Of a stretch of 64,000 nt of DNA, positions 1 through 13,020 are shown one piece after another; the stretch's first letter is position 1; the number at the start of each line of letters is the position of its first letter. Both the position numbers and the translations under genes were made by a program. Source of the DNA: Cycas panzhihuaensis (Eukaryota; Cycadophyta); assembly GCA_023213395.1 (NCBI GenBank), contig CM041465.1, forward strand, positions 192,455,741 to 192,519,740, written 5' to 3'. The notes under the pieces are model-generated. The model was not told the DNA's origin. It ran no database searches and was given only the letters and a program-made list of their open reading frames with translations.

Positions 1-2751
1 GTCCGTGCGTCAGAAGCTTCGAAGCTTCTCTTTGGTCCCGCATCGCCGTGCGTTTCGCTTTAGTTTAGTTTCTCGCTGCCGGTACGTATCGTATTACGCA
101 CTGTCACACGCAAATGCCTTTGTCATACGTGCCGGAATGCTAGTTTTTCCACTGTTTCGCCTCGTGCATACCTCCGTACGATCCGTACCTGCACATTTAG
201 GGTTATCCAGCCTACCTCTGGTCTTCCAACAGCCATATGATCAATTTATGCCCCAACAGAAAACACCTCATTATAGAGATTTATTTTAACTTTAAGTTAT
301 AAAATCAAAACATAAATGTCGTTTAAGAGGTGGCCTCCCAATTGTTAATGATGAGGCTTACTTCTCCCACAAGCCACCTCTTCCTCCTCATACTCTTCTA
401 TATAAACGTATAGAGAGTTTAGCAAAGAATCTATCATTAAAAGGTGGACACGTTGCTGGAATAGGAAATGGAGAGAGAGAGTGGAAGCATGCTAAGATAT
501 TGCATCAATCCTTCTATACTAATTCAACTTATATTTTCCAATCAGTGAGTCAAGTATGGATTACATCATGAAGGTATCATTCTTAATTGATAATTCTCCA
601 TGAAAAAGGTACGTACTAGCAAACACCAAGTTATAAACATGATTGATTTCTATTTATCATCTTGGTTTGATTAAATACCAATAACTTTTATGTAGGGATA
701 GTATTGGGCATTAAATAATGATAAATATTCATCATTTAATGCTTTTCTAATGATTTCCAAGCTTTAAAACCCTTGAAAATTAATTATTAAATGAATAGGC
801 CAAATCATACAATTGTATGAAAATCTATGCAGCCTAGCATAGGCCTATACATCATAGGCATACAAACTTATTGCACAAGTTTCAGGTCAATTAGATAAGA
901 GAGGACCAAGTTATGCCCATTTTAGTAAAAATTTTTTGAAAAATCTACGTTTAACTAAGAAGTAAAGGACTATTTAAATAGGGATTGTACTAACCTGTTA
1001 ACATGGAAAAGTTGTAAAGTCTCCATTTAGCTATCAAATCCAAAATTGTACTTGGATTGTGAAAAATAATACTCTTTTGAAAAACTAGAATACTTTTTTA
1101 GAGGGAAAAGTGAAGTAAGAATTAATGAAATAAGTAGCCAAATTTATGATGCATTAGTGATTGAGAATTAATTATTTCCATATCTGCACATGGTTGGAAA
1201 ACACACTAAATATGGTAAGAAATCAATTAATATGACTAAAATTGTTACTTCCTGTCATACAATAAGTTATTCCAATTGTAGAAAATAAGTGAAATGGTGT
1301 ATATATAATTTTGAGATGGCATATTATTGTTGAATGCATAAAGTCTCTTCAATGCATTATTGTTTTTGGAGGTTATGGTTATTAGAAATATAGATAAATG
1401 AAGGAACTATAGGAAGAGGAAATAACAAGAATCATTAGTGAATAGCACTTGCATTTAATGCATTATTAGAATGCAAGTACTTAAATGTTTATGTTGCTAG
1501 AAATTCCTTATGATATATTGTTTTAAATAATTCTAGAAATTGTATGGTTTTACTACAATAAATGATAGATGATTGCAATGATATGCAATTAGGTGAACAT
1601 CCAATTTACCTTGATATAATGAAAGCGCTTTCTTGGATGTTAAACATGGGTGAACACATGAATGAAATCCAAGGACGAAAATGGAACCCCAAATAGAATT
1701 GAACCTTAAAATAGACTTGCAAAACCCTAACTACTCAATGTGTTTCTTCAAATCGAGCCATTGAGTAGTTGTGCCCCTTAGCATGTGTTGCTTCAGGAGG
1801 ACCCATTGGATGGTTAAGTGATCCTGAAAGATTGTGGTGAACCTTTTTGCATGTGTTGTTTGAAAGGTAATGCACAAGTAGTTCATGAGCACAAGGTTCT
1901 TATGTTCTCTTTCTTGTACAAGATGGAAAAGAGGCATAACCTTAAACATTGCTTTGTTTAAATGAGCCTTAAACAATGTTAACCAGAACTTTTGAATACA
2001 GGGATGCTTCCAACCTTCTTCCTATACAAGATCAAAGAGAAGTATAATTATAGTCATATGAATTAAAACCATGATAATGGAATGGAATGAGAATGTTCAT
2101 TTATGTAGAATAGCCAAAGGATACGATACAAGGTCCCCACTTGATTATGTGTTCCAAGGGAAAAGAAACTCCATATGTAAGTCCATAAATGTTTTAGCAA
2201 GAGGAGCATGATAATGCCTACAAGCAAGGTTGATGCATCATTGAGGATAGGTTCTCTAAATATGCTAACCAATTATCCACTTATGTAAATAAAGGTAAAA
2301 TGGAAAGATGTCCCCTCATTGAGGAAGTGGCCTCTTCTTTAAGAGAAGAATTACTCAGTACATCAAGAAGGGAGAATGCGGACTACAAAGGAGCAGTAGT
2401 TGATAACAATCATCATGTGTCCAAAATAAGACCTGGACACCATTCCTATATTTAGTGTGTGGAAACCCCACCATGGAGATGGGCATTACAAAGGTTGGTC
2501 GTGCCTCTCACGTTTCTAGCCTGGGGCTAGGGGTAATGCATATGGGAATGCCTTATGGTGGCTTATGACATGGATGATTTCTCATTCTAGACCTCAACAA
2601 AAGTCATATCTTTCCCATTGAGTCTAAATAATTACCACAATTCTCTTTAGTATTGTTGTATGATAACAATGGGCTTGTTACACCTGTCTTAGGCATCTCT
2701 AATTCACCATTTCAAGTGCCCATTTGACTGCCTTGCCAAATGAGCGACTAT
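1..2751. other. No gene recognised
   Basis: AT-rich sequence without a recognisable protein domain or LTR pair. An open frame of 94 codons at 5-289 (plus) has no family features. A TATA-like string (tctatataaacg) lies at 397-408 and could be a remnant of an LTR promoter, but no matching LTR ends were found. The remaining open frames are short and full of stops in their neighbourhood. Confidence 0.5.
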
Positions 2752-3076
2752 TGTGATAGAATATGTGTACATAACAATTAATGTAAAGCGGACCCTATTT
2801 ATGTGCCTAATATGTAGGAGAATATTCTCAAGAATAGTGAGTCAATGGATGTAAAATGTGATTATATTTGGCACTTAAGATCTATAAATATAGATCAAAG
2901 TCCAACTTTATGTATTATCATTAGATTGCAATAATGTGATTAATATTATTGTGGGTTTTCACTCGTAAGAATTTCCCATGGCAATCTGGTGTCCCGTGTG
3001 ATTTGTTTCTCCTATGATCTGCTTGATGTGAAAGATCCTGATCGACCTTGTTTGCTTACATTTGTGTTTCCCAACA
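2752..3076 (+). repeat. Solo LTR, family A
   Basis: In plus orientation this aligns end to end with the reverse complement of the two LTRs of element A1 (9364-9687 and 13021-13344) and has nearly the same length (325 against 324 bp). Shared landmarks are the start (tgtgatag against tgttaaaa), the palindromic TATA region gatctataaatatagatc, the block gtgggttttcactcgtaag and the end caaca. No primer-binding site follows it and no second LTR in this orientation is near, so it is probably a solo LTR or a truncated element. It is clearly more diverged than the A1 pair. Flanking 5-mers (actat and gcaaa) do not match. Confidence 0.75.
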
Positions 3077-4470
3077 GCAAATCTACCTGTGACCATCCCG
3101 ACCTCTAAGTTGGCCTTCATTCTACGTGCATTGCTAGGGGTTTTGCTCTTCATTTGTGCATTCTAGTTCTCTATTGCAATGCCTCTCAACTTGGGTTGGC
3201 ATTCGACATAGGTGATTGCAATATGTTTGGCTTACCATACCTCCTTTCATTCAATCATTTGGTTCTGCCCTCCTCAAACTACATCTTTTATTGTTTGCTA
3301 GCTCTTCGAACTCCTAACACGCCTTCTTCCACTTGTTGCTACCATTTGTAACGAGCTAGCCCACATTCTTTTCATTCCTTTGTCCATATCGCCCATTTGC
3401 CTTTGATTCATATTCCAAGTTGTCTTGGACTTTTCTCAAATTCATCAAACAAAATTATAAAAATTCCCTTTTTTTTATAAATATATATATTCTCTTTTGT
3501 TTTTTTAAAATCAAAACTTACAAAGTTTCTTTGCACTCCACCTTTTGGTTTTCAAAAAAATAAAACACATATAATATAAACTTCTTCACATTCTTCTCTG
3601 CAACTACTATGCAGATCTGTAGTGCAACGGGATTATATAGACATACGATTTTTTTCATATTTCTTTTTTTTTTTTTTAAACAAACCCTTCAATTTCTTTT
3701 CTTTTAAAAATACTAAATGCTCTATTTTTTTATGCATATATATATCACTTTTTTTTACTCAAAACCTTGAGGGTTTGTACAACTAGCTATTGTTGAAAAA
3801 AGGAGAGATTTCTCTCATTTTTCATTCAACAAGCTTCATTTTTGTTCCTCTTCTTTGTTGGCTACTCTACTCTTGACCCACAAACAAATTTTTTTCTTAC
3901 ATGAATAGAGTCATTTTTTGCCTTTAGACAACCAAAAAACCCTCCTTCAACTACTTTATGCAACTCCTTTGCAACTTGCCCACTATCTTACAAAGAGTTT
4001 GCCATACACCAATTGAATATGCTTACTTTTAACAAAAAAACAACAATGTATCTTGAAAGAATGTGTGAACTTCAGCACGACATCCTACATGCAATTTTGT
4101 TTGGCGCCACATGCATACAATTAGTCCATTATTCATCTTCAAAATACTTGTGAGCAACTTCAAAACATGGCCTCTTGCTTCACATAAAATTCTACTACAA
4201 AAATGCTTATTAGCAACTTCAAACATGCCCCAAAATCTTCATAGACTTGCAATACAATTAGCCCCTCAAAAAATGCAAATATCTTCACAATATTTTTCCC
4301 CTAAATGACTTCAACACGAGACCCAAAATGGCTTTAAAGACTCTTCATAATGTAGGTTACAAAACTTGCACAAAATAAGTTTCCATAAAAACACCAAATC
4401 CATGAAATAATGGCTCTAAAAGATGAAATGAACTAGGCTCTAAACCACCCTTCCCAAGGGATTGAACCTT
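3077..4470. other. Leader-like, pyrimidine-rich region
   Basis: Sequence rich in C and T on the plus strand, with T runs at 3470-3480 and 3660-3680. It holds no recognised domain. On the minus strand it lies downstream of the primer-binding site and LTR at 4472-5037, so it may be the untranslated leader of that element. The phrase (c)aacttcaaaacatg/aacttcaaacatg recurs near 4160 and 4217, suggesting short internal duplications. Confidence 0.3.
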
Positions 4471-4471
4471 G

Positions 4472-5037
4472 GGCTTTGATACAACAATGTTGGCTTTGAT
4501 AGTACAATATTGAATATTGGCATGAAGCTCCGACACCATGAAGTTGGGTGAATGATTGCAGAAACTAATCACAAGGTGAATGGATCCAACATGGAGATAA
4601 ATATGGACAAGGAGGTGAGTGAAAGATGAATCAAATGAGATACAATAGGGTAAAATAAGTACAAGCATGAAGTACAAAGAATATGAAAGAATGGCCAAAT
4701 TTCGTCTTATTCAAAGAATTATGTATCTTTATAATACATCTTACCTCAAGTGGAGAACTGTCAAAGTCAACCTTTGTGTGTTGTTACACATTCCAAGTGG
4801 CACACATAACTAGGTGACTTTAATATAAAATTGATGAATAATGAGTGTGTGTGAACGGGATTTGGGATAACATCAAAGGTAATTGGATATTACTATTCAA
4901 CACAAATGTTATACAAACTAGTGGATAGACAATTAGATTGTTGTTGTAATTTTCGTAATTTGCATTTTAAACAATTTTGGCCTGATTTTCTACACAATTA
5001 GAATAAATGCATACATCATCAACTCTAAGAGCCAACA
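4472..5037 (-). repeat. LTR relic with adjoining primer-binding site
   Basis: The segment 4488-5037 (550 bp) starts tgttggct and ends agccaaca, an 8-bp perfect terminal inverted repeat of the TG...CA type. Next to its left end, 4472-4483 read on the minus strand gives tgtatcaaagcc. That is one base short of the usual initiator-Met primer-binding string tggtatcaaagc. This marks a 5' LTR of a minus-strand element whose body would extend left. Flanking 5-mers (aacaa and tagtt) differ and no partner LTR was found. Confidence 0.5.
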
Positions 5038-7039
5038 TAGTTACCCTTCAAGAACTAAGAGCAAAAGTCCAAGAACTCAATATAGGAGAGTAATTCTACT
5101 TTGCAATTTGAGATCTCTCAATTAAAAAGTAAACAAGAGCAAATCTCTACCAAATAGCACACTATCCATTTAGATATGGTAAAGAAACAAGTCTATATTG
5201 GGAAATAGGTTATAAAGCAAGATTAGCAGGTATAGGTGGTAAAAAGGAAGGAAAAACCAACCATTGTAAAAATGGTTATTCAAGGCAAATTTGATGGGAA
5301 AGGGATCATAAAAAATTAACCATTAAATCTTCAAAATTGAAATCTCCCAAAACGCGACAATCCCATGGAGGTTACTAATAGTTTGTTGGAGATCTCTCTT
5401 TAAAATGCTCAAATATCTTTTGATTCCACTTCTAATCAGATTCAATAATACTTCTGATAGATTGATAGTCTTGAGAAATAAAAGGAACTATTTACATTGC
5501 CAAACAATATTTACTTAGATGAGAGCCTCAAACAATTCTAGGTAGAGAATTAAACAAAGTGAAAACAAGTAGTTGAAGCCAAAAATAATAACAAACGGAC
5601 TGCTATTCAAAATGGAAAAGCATGGTTCCAAGACTCTCCCCATGTAGATGGGACAAACCATGGTCTCAATCTAACTGATGCCAAAAACTTTAGGGAGATA
5701 ATTTCTTAGGAGATATTACTATAGCACGTGGAAAATAAAATGGTATGATTCAAACTACAACATGTATAGTTCAAGATGCTATTATGGAACAAGACTTCAT
5801 CTTCTTCACAAAGACCCATGAGACTCCAAAATGATCTTTTCCTCCCATTATAAGATATTTTTGGTTATCCACCTAAAGGTATGAAACCAAACAATATGAT
5901 GATTTTAGAGAATTGGGTAGTGTAACTAGTCTTATCTGAAACCACCTCCGGTATATTGTTTCATTGACTGCATCATATAAACAATTTAGATTCCTATGAA
6001 TATGACTTCATAGGGATCTCAATCAGAAGATGTCTGCATTGTTATGTGCTACTTTCCACCATCATCATTAGAGCTTGCTATCCATGTGGATTATTAATTC
6101 ATATCTGATTTATCACTATCTTGAGTTTCATTCACGCGAAATAACAAACACCTAAAAACATTGATGAGAAATAGATGAGTTGAATGGAAAGCGAGTTTTA
6201 TGAATTGAAGATGACCTACACACCACTACTATGTCTTCACACTTGATTGCCACTCAAAAAAGCATGCCACTAATCCACCCTTGAATTGCTCTAATTGGTT
6301 GGATAAGGTGCCACAACAATAGAAGACTAAAATTGGTTGAAAATTTGACCAAAATTTACTCAAATATATTATGATAAACTAATTAAAAAATTACTAAAAT
6401 ATGGTGCAATTTCAATCAATAACTTGCTCTTTGCAATCCTTTGCATGTATTTTAGTACAACTTTTCTTAATCCACATGAAAAACCACTTTTTTGTCTTTT
6501 TGTACCTGAACTTTTTCATGTCCACCAAAGCCACCTATATTTTTAGAACTGCCATTATTTTTCCTCTTTGACTACTTTATGATGATTTTGAGCCCAAATT
6601 CAAAATCTAGATTTATGAAACAATGGAAGACACAAAGATGCCTTTCCATAAGTTTTAGTCAAATTTGAAGTCCATTTGATTAGGATTTTTAGATAATTAG
6701 TAGCAATAAATCCCCCAAAAAAATCCCTGTGGGACCCATTGAGTGATTATTATCTAAACAATGATGCATCAAACATAAAAATCTAATTTGAGAAGTCTAT
6801 GATATACATATAGATAAATGTTATAGCCAATTTTCATGTGATTTTAACCCTCGTTTCACTAGCTTTCTACAAAAGCATATATTATGGCCTATCTCATAAA
6901 ACAATTGAATGCACTAATAGTATATGATGTGAACTAACTTGACATTTTTGAGAGTAGGAATGAAATACAAACTTGCAAACTAAACTAAGGTGGTGTTCAT
7001 ATCCATCAAAAGAGGATTTATTGATGAGTAAAGACATAA
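5038..7039. other. No gene recognised
   Basis: AT-rich sequence with many stops in all frames. Plus-strand translation near 5620-6100 gives several stop-interrupted stretches with protein-like composition, but I could not assign them to a family. Nothing else is supported. Confidence 0.4.
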
Positions 7040-7698
7040 ATACCTGTATGTAGTGGATTTGGCTTCAGGATGCTTGAGAATGGTCAAGGATGTTTCTAGG
7101 AATGGTTATGAAGGAGATCCAACAAAGAAAATGGTGATAACAACTAAAAAGCAGCTAAGGAATGATTCTAGAATGGTTTTGGGAAGTTTCTGGAACACAA
7201 GGGACAGTAGTAGGTCAAGAAACTCGCTCTCACGGAATAGTTTTCAATAGATGCTGGAATGGTTTTGTAAGTAGTGGAATGCTTCTAAATCAACAAATGC
7301 TTCTTGGAATGGTTTTGTGCTGAGACTTTAGGAAAGACGCTTGTACGGATGTATGAAGCAACACTTGTTAGTCATTAACTAGGATTTTGTGTTATGAAGA
7401 ATCAAAAGATTTGATTGTAAATTTGTACCTTTTGGGGTTTTGGCCATGTAAAAGCATATAAATAGGTCATTCTCCCATTGGTTCAATGGTGAGAATCGGA
7501 CATTGAAAACGATGTAATGTCCTATGAGCATATTCAGTGTTGATTAATGAAATATATGAGTTATGAAGAAAAATCTTGTGCATTCTACGTGACTAATGAT
7601 TGGTTGTATATGTTGTGAATGAATATGTTGCATCCATGATGAATATTATAAAGTTGATATATTTGCTACAATCCACTTAAGTGCAACTGACATCAAAG
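7040..7698 (+). repeat. Candidate 5' LTR end and primer-binding site
   Basis: A TATA-like box (catataaatagg) lies at about 7453-7464, followed by a leader-like stretch. At 7688-7698 the string tgacatcaaag differs from the usual initiator-Met primer-binding string tggtatcaaag by two transitions. The base pair before a 2-nt spacer is CA (7684-7685), as expected for an LTR end. The upstream limit is a guess. Only 20 bp after the binding site the B1 insertion begins, and 25936 onward would be the continuation leading to the plus-strand gypsy gag. No matching 3' LTR was found, so this is an inference. Confidence 0.35.
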
Positions 7699-7723
7699 AC
7701 TAAGGAAGACACATGGCAGCTAT

Positions 7724-8129
7724 TGTTGAAAATATAACAAAACAGATCAATTGGACATATGAATATATAATAAAACACATATACATGAAGTGATAATAGA
7801 TGTAAATAATAAATGAACAAGCTAAAGAATGAAATATGTATATACACATAAGACAATAAAGCTTGTGGGAAATGATCATCTCCAATTATTGCATTAGGTA
7901 TGAATACATACATATAGTATATAGCCACCTCATACTTGTCCAATCACATGTAAGAACCCTTATGGCCACCTGTGGTACATGTACACGAATAAGTGTGCAC
8001 CACCTTGTATTGCACACAACTTAATATATCCCAATCTAATATTCCTATGAGAGAATCTAATATTCCTATGAGAGAGTTAAGGGAGACTCCTTAACATTAA
8101 CATTAACTAATTAAACATTATCTCTAACA
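7724..8129 (-). repeat. B1 3' LTR
   Basis: Starts tgttgaaaat and ends tctctaaca. It carries the blocks gggaaatgatcatctccaat and atgagagagttaag that also occur in the LTRs at 25569, 38844 and 41771. It is longer than the others, partly because taatattcctatgagaga is repeated in tandem near 8037-8076. Confidence 0.85.
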
Positions 8130-9363
8130 TTAACATCATAGGATGTGACTTCTTAAAAACCAAAAAATAACTCTTTCTTCAAGTATTTTTAATTAATATG
8201 GGTTCTTTAGTGCTTCAAAAATATATTAAGCTTACTTTCCTTGATTAAAATATGCTTGACATCAAGCTCAAAAGATGTCATAGCTCAGTTCGACGGTGGT
8301 GAAATAATGAAACCAACGTACCTGACGACACCTAGATTTGACATTCCAGTGAAGAAATATCAAAGAAACAATGCTTGTAGGATATCCAAAAAAAAAAAGG
8401 TAAACCGCTTAAACCCTTTTATGAATAGCTCCAAGTCACATGCTAATCTTCATAAAACCTCATCACAGACTTCACATAATATTGAAAATAACTAAATCTC
8501 TTATTATAATGTTTAAAACATTATAATCTCAAAAAAAAATTGTATCAAAATGCGATAGTAGAGATTTATTTGATTTTTCATGTTTTCTCTGCAGACATCC
8601 TTATTATTGTAATCAAAACCCTTGATGTCGTTCAAATAGAAACCCTCAACCTGCAAATATCAATGGTATGGGGAAGGCAATCGTTGGCAACTAGGAACAT
8701 ATCAACCTACCATGACATGACACCACGGAGACAAATAGATGGAGAGCCACGAGGAAACAAGACACCCTAGCTCTGCCATGTGGATGCACTAAAAGCCAGT
8801 TGCCCAAATATAGACGCATGAAAGTAGACGTATATAGACTAGTTTTCTAGAATATGCACCTCTATGACGTCTTTAATGTGCACATAAGCCTAAACTTGAG
8901 TCCCTGTAAAAGTTGGCATTGCAAAGACACCCGGATGCACCAAATTTAAGATCTCGAACACAAGATGAATTGAGGCCACAATTTGCTGAGACAGACAAGA
9001 GGGTTCAGGTAGAGAAAACCACTATATCTCTAGACCATTGGTCCACTACATTGCAAGCAAAGCTGAGTCAAAATTGACAATGCTTGTGTAAACCTTGCAC
9101 CCACAGTTCCATATGTGTATTTTAAAAGAGAAGGGGGAATCGCCCACCACAAATGTGCAACACAAAATATTGCAACACATCTTGGCTGCTTTGACTTGAT
9201 CAATGTACCTTTAACTTGATCATCGTACTTGAAGCCATAAAGAATATGATCCTATAAGAAGCAATGTGGGCTCTTTATGATTTTTCTCTCCTTCACAATT
9301 AAGCCGAATTGCAAACTATGAGAACTCATTGATGATAGAATTAATGATTTATTCATTAATTCC
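8130..9363. other. B1 interior, 3' part, non-coding
   Basis: Left-hand remnant of the B1 interior, cut off by element A1 at 9364. Short open frames on the plus strand (8241-8495 and 8540-8770) run against the element's direction and have no recognisable motif. No protein domain was found on the minus strand. Confidence 0.6.
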
Positions 9364-9687
9364 TGTTAGAAAATGCAACTGAAGCAAACAAGGTCGACAT
9401 GATCTTTCACATCAGGCAGATAACAAGCAGAAATAGATCGCACGAGACACCATGCTGCCGTGAGAAACCCTTACGGGTGAAAACCCACAAATGAATAATA
9501 TTCACATTATGACAAAATGATGTTACCTCAAAGATGGACTTTGATCTATATTTATAGATCTAAAGTGCCAAATATAAGTACAAATACATCCATTAGGTCA
9601 CCACAATCGAGATTATTCCACCACATAATTAGGCATAAAAATAAGAGGCCCACTTTACATTAGGTGGTACGGTCACATATTTTAACA
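9364..9687 (-). repeat. A1 3' LTR
   Basis: Begins tgttagaaaa and ends tttaaca on the plus display, giving TGTTA...TAACA termini. It contains the near-palindromic TATA region ctataaatatag (minus-strand reading) and a block with aaacccttacgggt. Confidence 0.9.
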
Positions 9688-9696
9688 TCCCCTCTT
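9688..9696 (-). promoter_or_regulatory. A1 polypurine tract
   Basis: Minus-strand aagagggga directly before the 3' LTR, the expected primer for plus-strand DNA synthesis. Confidence 0.75.
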
Positions 9697-12600
9697 AATG
9701 TAAATGTGGGGCAACAAGGATTATCATTGAGAATAAATCCCCTCTCAAGGATAACCTTACTCAACCCAATATGCACAAATGTCGATGTAGTGATCTTCAC
9801 TCGGATGTAATGGTGCCATGTCTCGTATGTGCTCAATTCTTTGGAAATGCTCCAACAAACCTGCAACCATACAACTCTCTCTGCACCTGACACTTTGTCC
9901 ATTCCAATCAACCATATTCCTCTGACTAAACTAAGAGGATGAGCCACTTAAGCCATGTGAATCGCCTCTTCAGGTCTTCGTTAAAGAACATTGATATGAT
10001 ACGATACGATACCCAACTATCTGAAGCTGCTGAAGTAAAGATCAAACGGACCAAAAACATAGAGACTGGTGCTAAATATCTCATCATACCTTAATCCTTC
10101 TTCCTGCTAGGGATCACTTGTGCAAAAGACTTACCAACTTGCAAATCGACCAGGTACTTACTTCAATACAACTCTCCATCGTAAATCTATACTCATTGGA
10201 ACATTGGTATCTATCTCAAGCTTTGATTGACATGCTGATCCATAATCTTCCATCATCCTGCAGGTCTTCAACTGTCAACAGAACATGGGGTTGCAATCCA
10301 TGTCTCATCATCTAACAGCTCCTCATCATCAATCTGTCACTAAATCACCTTAGTCTCAAGCACAATGTTAGGCAAACAAACCTCCACACCTGCTGAATAA
10401 CGACTCGGAAAAGTGAAGCAATGAAGGATAAAACCTATAACCAAATGACACTCAGCATGATACATCAACAACTCTATAATATCTAGTCTGATCACAATGC
10501 ATTTCCCCTGTAGATCACACTGTTTGTAAGCTTAACAACCCATATGCTTCAAACGCTTGCAATCCTGCTGCTGCAATCTTCGTCTAAGATGTGTGCACTC
10601 CAATGCACCAAGGGAACAAATGGAAGGCTTCTGACTTGGTCCAAACACAACATATGAGGGGAAATTATGCCACGAACAGTCACAACAGGGGTACCCATAC
10701 TTGTCCACTACAGCTTTTGCCAACAAACCATGGGAGGCAAACCAAAACATGCACCAACCTCACCATCTGCATCATGATATTCACCCATAATGCAACCTAA
10801 CAAGCCAACTATACATACCGTGACAAAGATATAACTGATTTTAAGGCTTCTCGTCTTAGACCTTTCCATTCACACTTCAAATTTCATCAAACACTATGTC
10901 TCGATTCCACATCAGACTTGTTTAGATATGCACCCATGTTGAACCAGCATCAAACAAGGCCACAAACCTCATGCTATCATCAATCCAACTAGCAAAGTAT
11001 AACGGTCCAACAACCATTCATACAAACAAATTCTGAACATCATCACCTCATATACATTTGATGCAACTGAACTCAAATATAATCATGAATGAATCACTCC
11101 TTTTCATAAAATTATAAATTTTGTGCAATGATCAATGCCACACTCAAAACAGTAATAGAGTTTGTATTAAGTTGCAATTTAGGTATCTCAAACATGCTCT
11201 TCTTCTACTTCTCGCCAATTATCGCCCTCATTCAGCCCATCAAACTCACCCTTAAAACTTGCTTAATTCTCACCCTCAAACATGCCCAATCATGCTCTTC
11301 TCTTGCCCATAAACCATCTTGTCACCAATGCTCTCTCATATAACCATATGCAAAAGAGCTTCAAATGTGGCCTAATATTGCCCATCAATTCTCTCATGTA
11401 AAGAGGTAACTAGTCACCAACATCGCCCATCTTACTCTCCCATGTAATCACATGCTAGAGAGTATCAATTTACCTCAACTGTTGCCTCATATTATTGCTA
11501 GTGAAATGTGCCTCATGCACTCTTTTCACCTTAAATTCAATGCCATTGAATCATCATCAAGTCACTCTATATATACCTCATGTTACCAATAAATGAAACT
11601 TTATATATGTACACCCTTTGCAAAAGTAACTTAAACAAGAAGTTTCTATAAAGTTTCAATATAGCAACATAATATCAAAGGCAAATAATAATGCACAATG
11701 ATATAATAACATTGGTAACATTATAAGGAATAATTAAAATGACCTTAATAAAAAGGCATCAAAGATTGCAACTTCATATATATCAATGGACCGATTTAAT
11801 ATGGGCAACTTATATCGAAATTTTTGAATTGTCAAATGCCATTACCGACGACGGCGGTTGTAACGATGATGTCGGGCGACATCAACCGAGCGCACTATGT
11901 AAAAGCGACATCACAATCGATACTAACGGTGGCGTCCAATGACCATGGGCGAATACAGAACGTTGGACAACATGCGAAGATAATGGAGATATCACCGACA
12001 ACCTCGACGCAGATAGATGTACTATACGCGAGCAATTAGTCGACAGAAAAAATACATCACGCGAATGATTAATAGTCACGCAGGGCAATCTCCATACGCA
12101 GGGCAATTCATCACGTAAATGAATTCGGTGAACAAGTTTATAGATGAGCGACTTCGACTGCAATATCACGGCAAACAGAGAATAAACGGTGCAAATATAA
12201 ACTAGGGTGATATTTCAATCATAAACGGCCAATGAACAATCACGCATCATGCCAACATCTCATGTAGGCTGAATCAAATATCAATGGTGATGGCAAATAT
12301 TAACAATGTTTTAATATTTTCAGACTGAGGATAGTAGTTTAAGCGCAAGCTGATATATTATGTAGGGCGACCATATCACTGCATATACATATTCACCAGG
12401 ATGGCTTCATTCAACCAACAAATCAAACGGGTGATTATAATAGTCGATTTAAATATATATCATGCACTTAACATTCAATGTGCAACAATATAAATATGGC
12501 TGCATATATATTAACACACAGAAGACTGAGATTAAATGGTTAATATATCATGCATAGCCACTCAAACATACCAACAAATCCTAGATTTGTCAACAGGGTG

Positions 12601-13008
12601 AATATGTAATAAGCAAACCTTTAAATTAACCGTGATATTGATTTCACGACGTTACAACAGGCCTGCTAGGGTTTCTGCACTCTCCCACCGGCAACAGGGG
12701 CTGGCAATCAACTCTACGGCATCCAAACTCTATGGCAACGTCAAACCAGGATCTGGCACCTTTAGCAGACTCAAACGACTCTCACATGGCTGACAATGGA
12801 GTCAACGCTCGTCCACACATCTCCATGTAGTTCAAAATACCTGCAAACAATGGATAGAAGGCTCTCGAGAATCCACCATCAATCATCTGCACTACGTGGT
12901 TGTTTTGCAGAGTTATCGAGCACACCAATGCGGAAAGGGCAAGCCAGCATGACCTGGCACCATTGATTGGACTCTCACAACATGCATCTACCTGTGCACG
13001 ACCTACAT
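9697..13008 (-). other. A1 interior without coding capacity
   Basis: Longest minus-strand frames are 95 codons (9660-9947 and 11882-12169) and 88 codons (12782-13048, which crosses the primer-binding site). None has a recognised domain. Several blocks are conserved in A2: 9860-9920 against 49230-49290, 10559-10609 against 49895-49945, and 10830-10880 against the duplicated unit at 50084-50365. Because the similarity is at DNA level and the frames are broken, these may be packaging or structural signals rather than genes. Confidence 0.7.
11840..12260. other. CpG-rich patch inside A1
   Basis: An unusually high density of CpG (for example gacgacggcggt, gtcgggcgac and ctcgacgcag) in a window that is otherwise CpG-poor. 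Short direct repeats of acgcagggcaat occur near 12075-12105. No gene is recognised; it may be sequence not yet eroded by methylation-driven mutation. Confidence 0.5.
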
Positions 13009-13020
13009 GCTCTGATACCA
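13009..13020 (-). promoter_or_regulatory. A1 primer-binding site (initiator Met tRNA)
   Basis: Reads tggtatcagagc on the minus strand, the standard plant LTR-element site, with no spacer to the LTR. Confidence 0.9.

Noticed and set aside
5-289. 94-codon open frame at the left edge
   Set aside because: No recognisable motif, no supporting context and no upstream sequence; treated as chance.
4357-4698. 113-codon minus-strand frame
   Set aside because: It runs through the primer-binding site and LTR start at 4472-4488, so it is not a gene of its own; composition is hydrophobic by AT bias.
5620-6100. Possible pararetrovirus-like or other polymerase fragment
   Set aside because: Stop-interrupted translation with no catalytic motif that I could identify; too weak to name.
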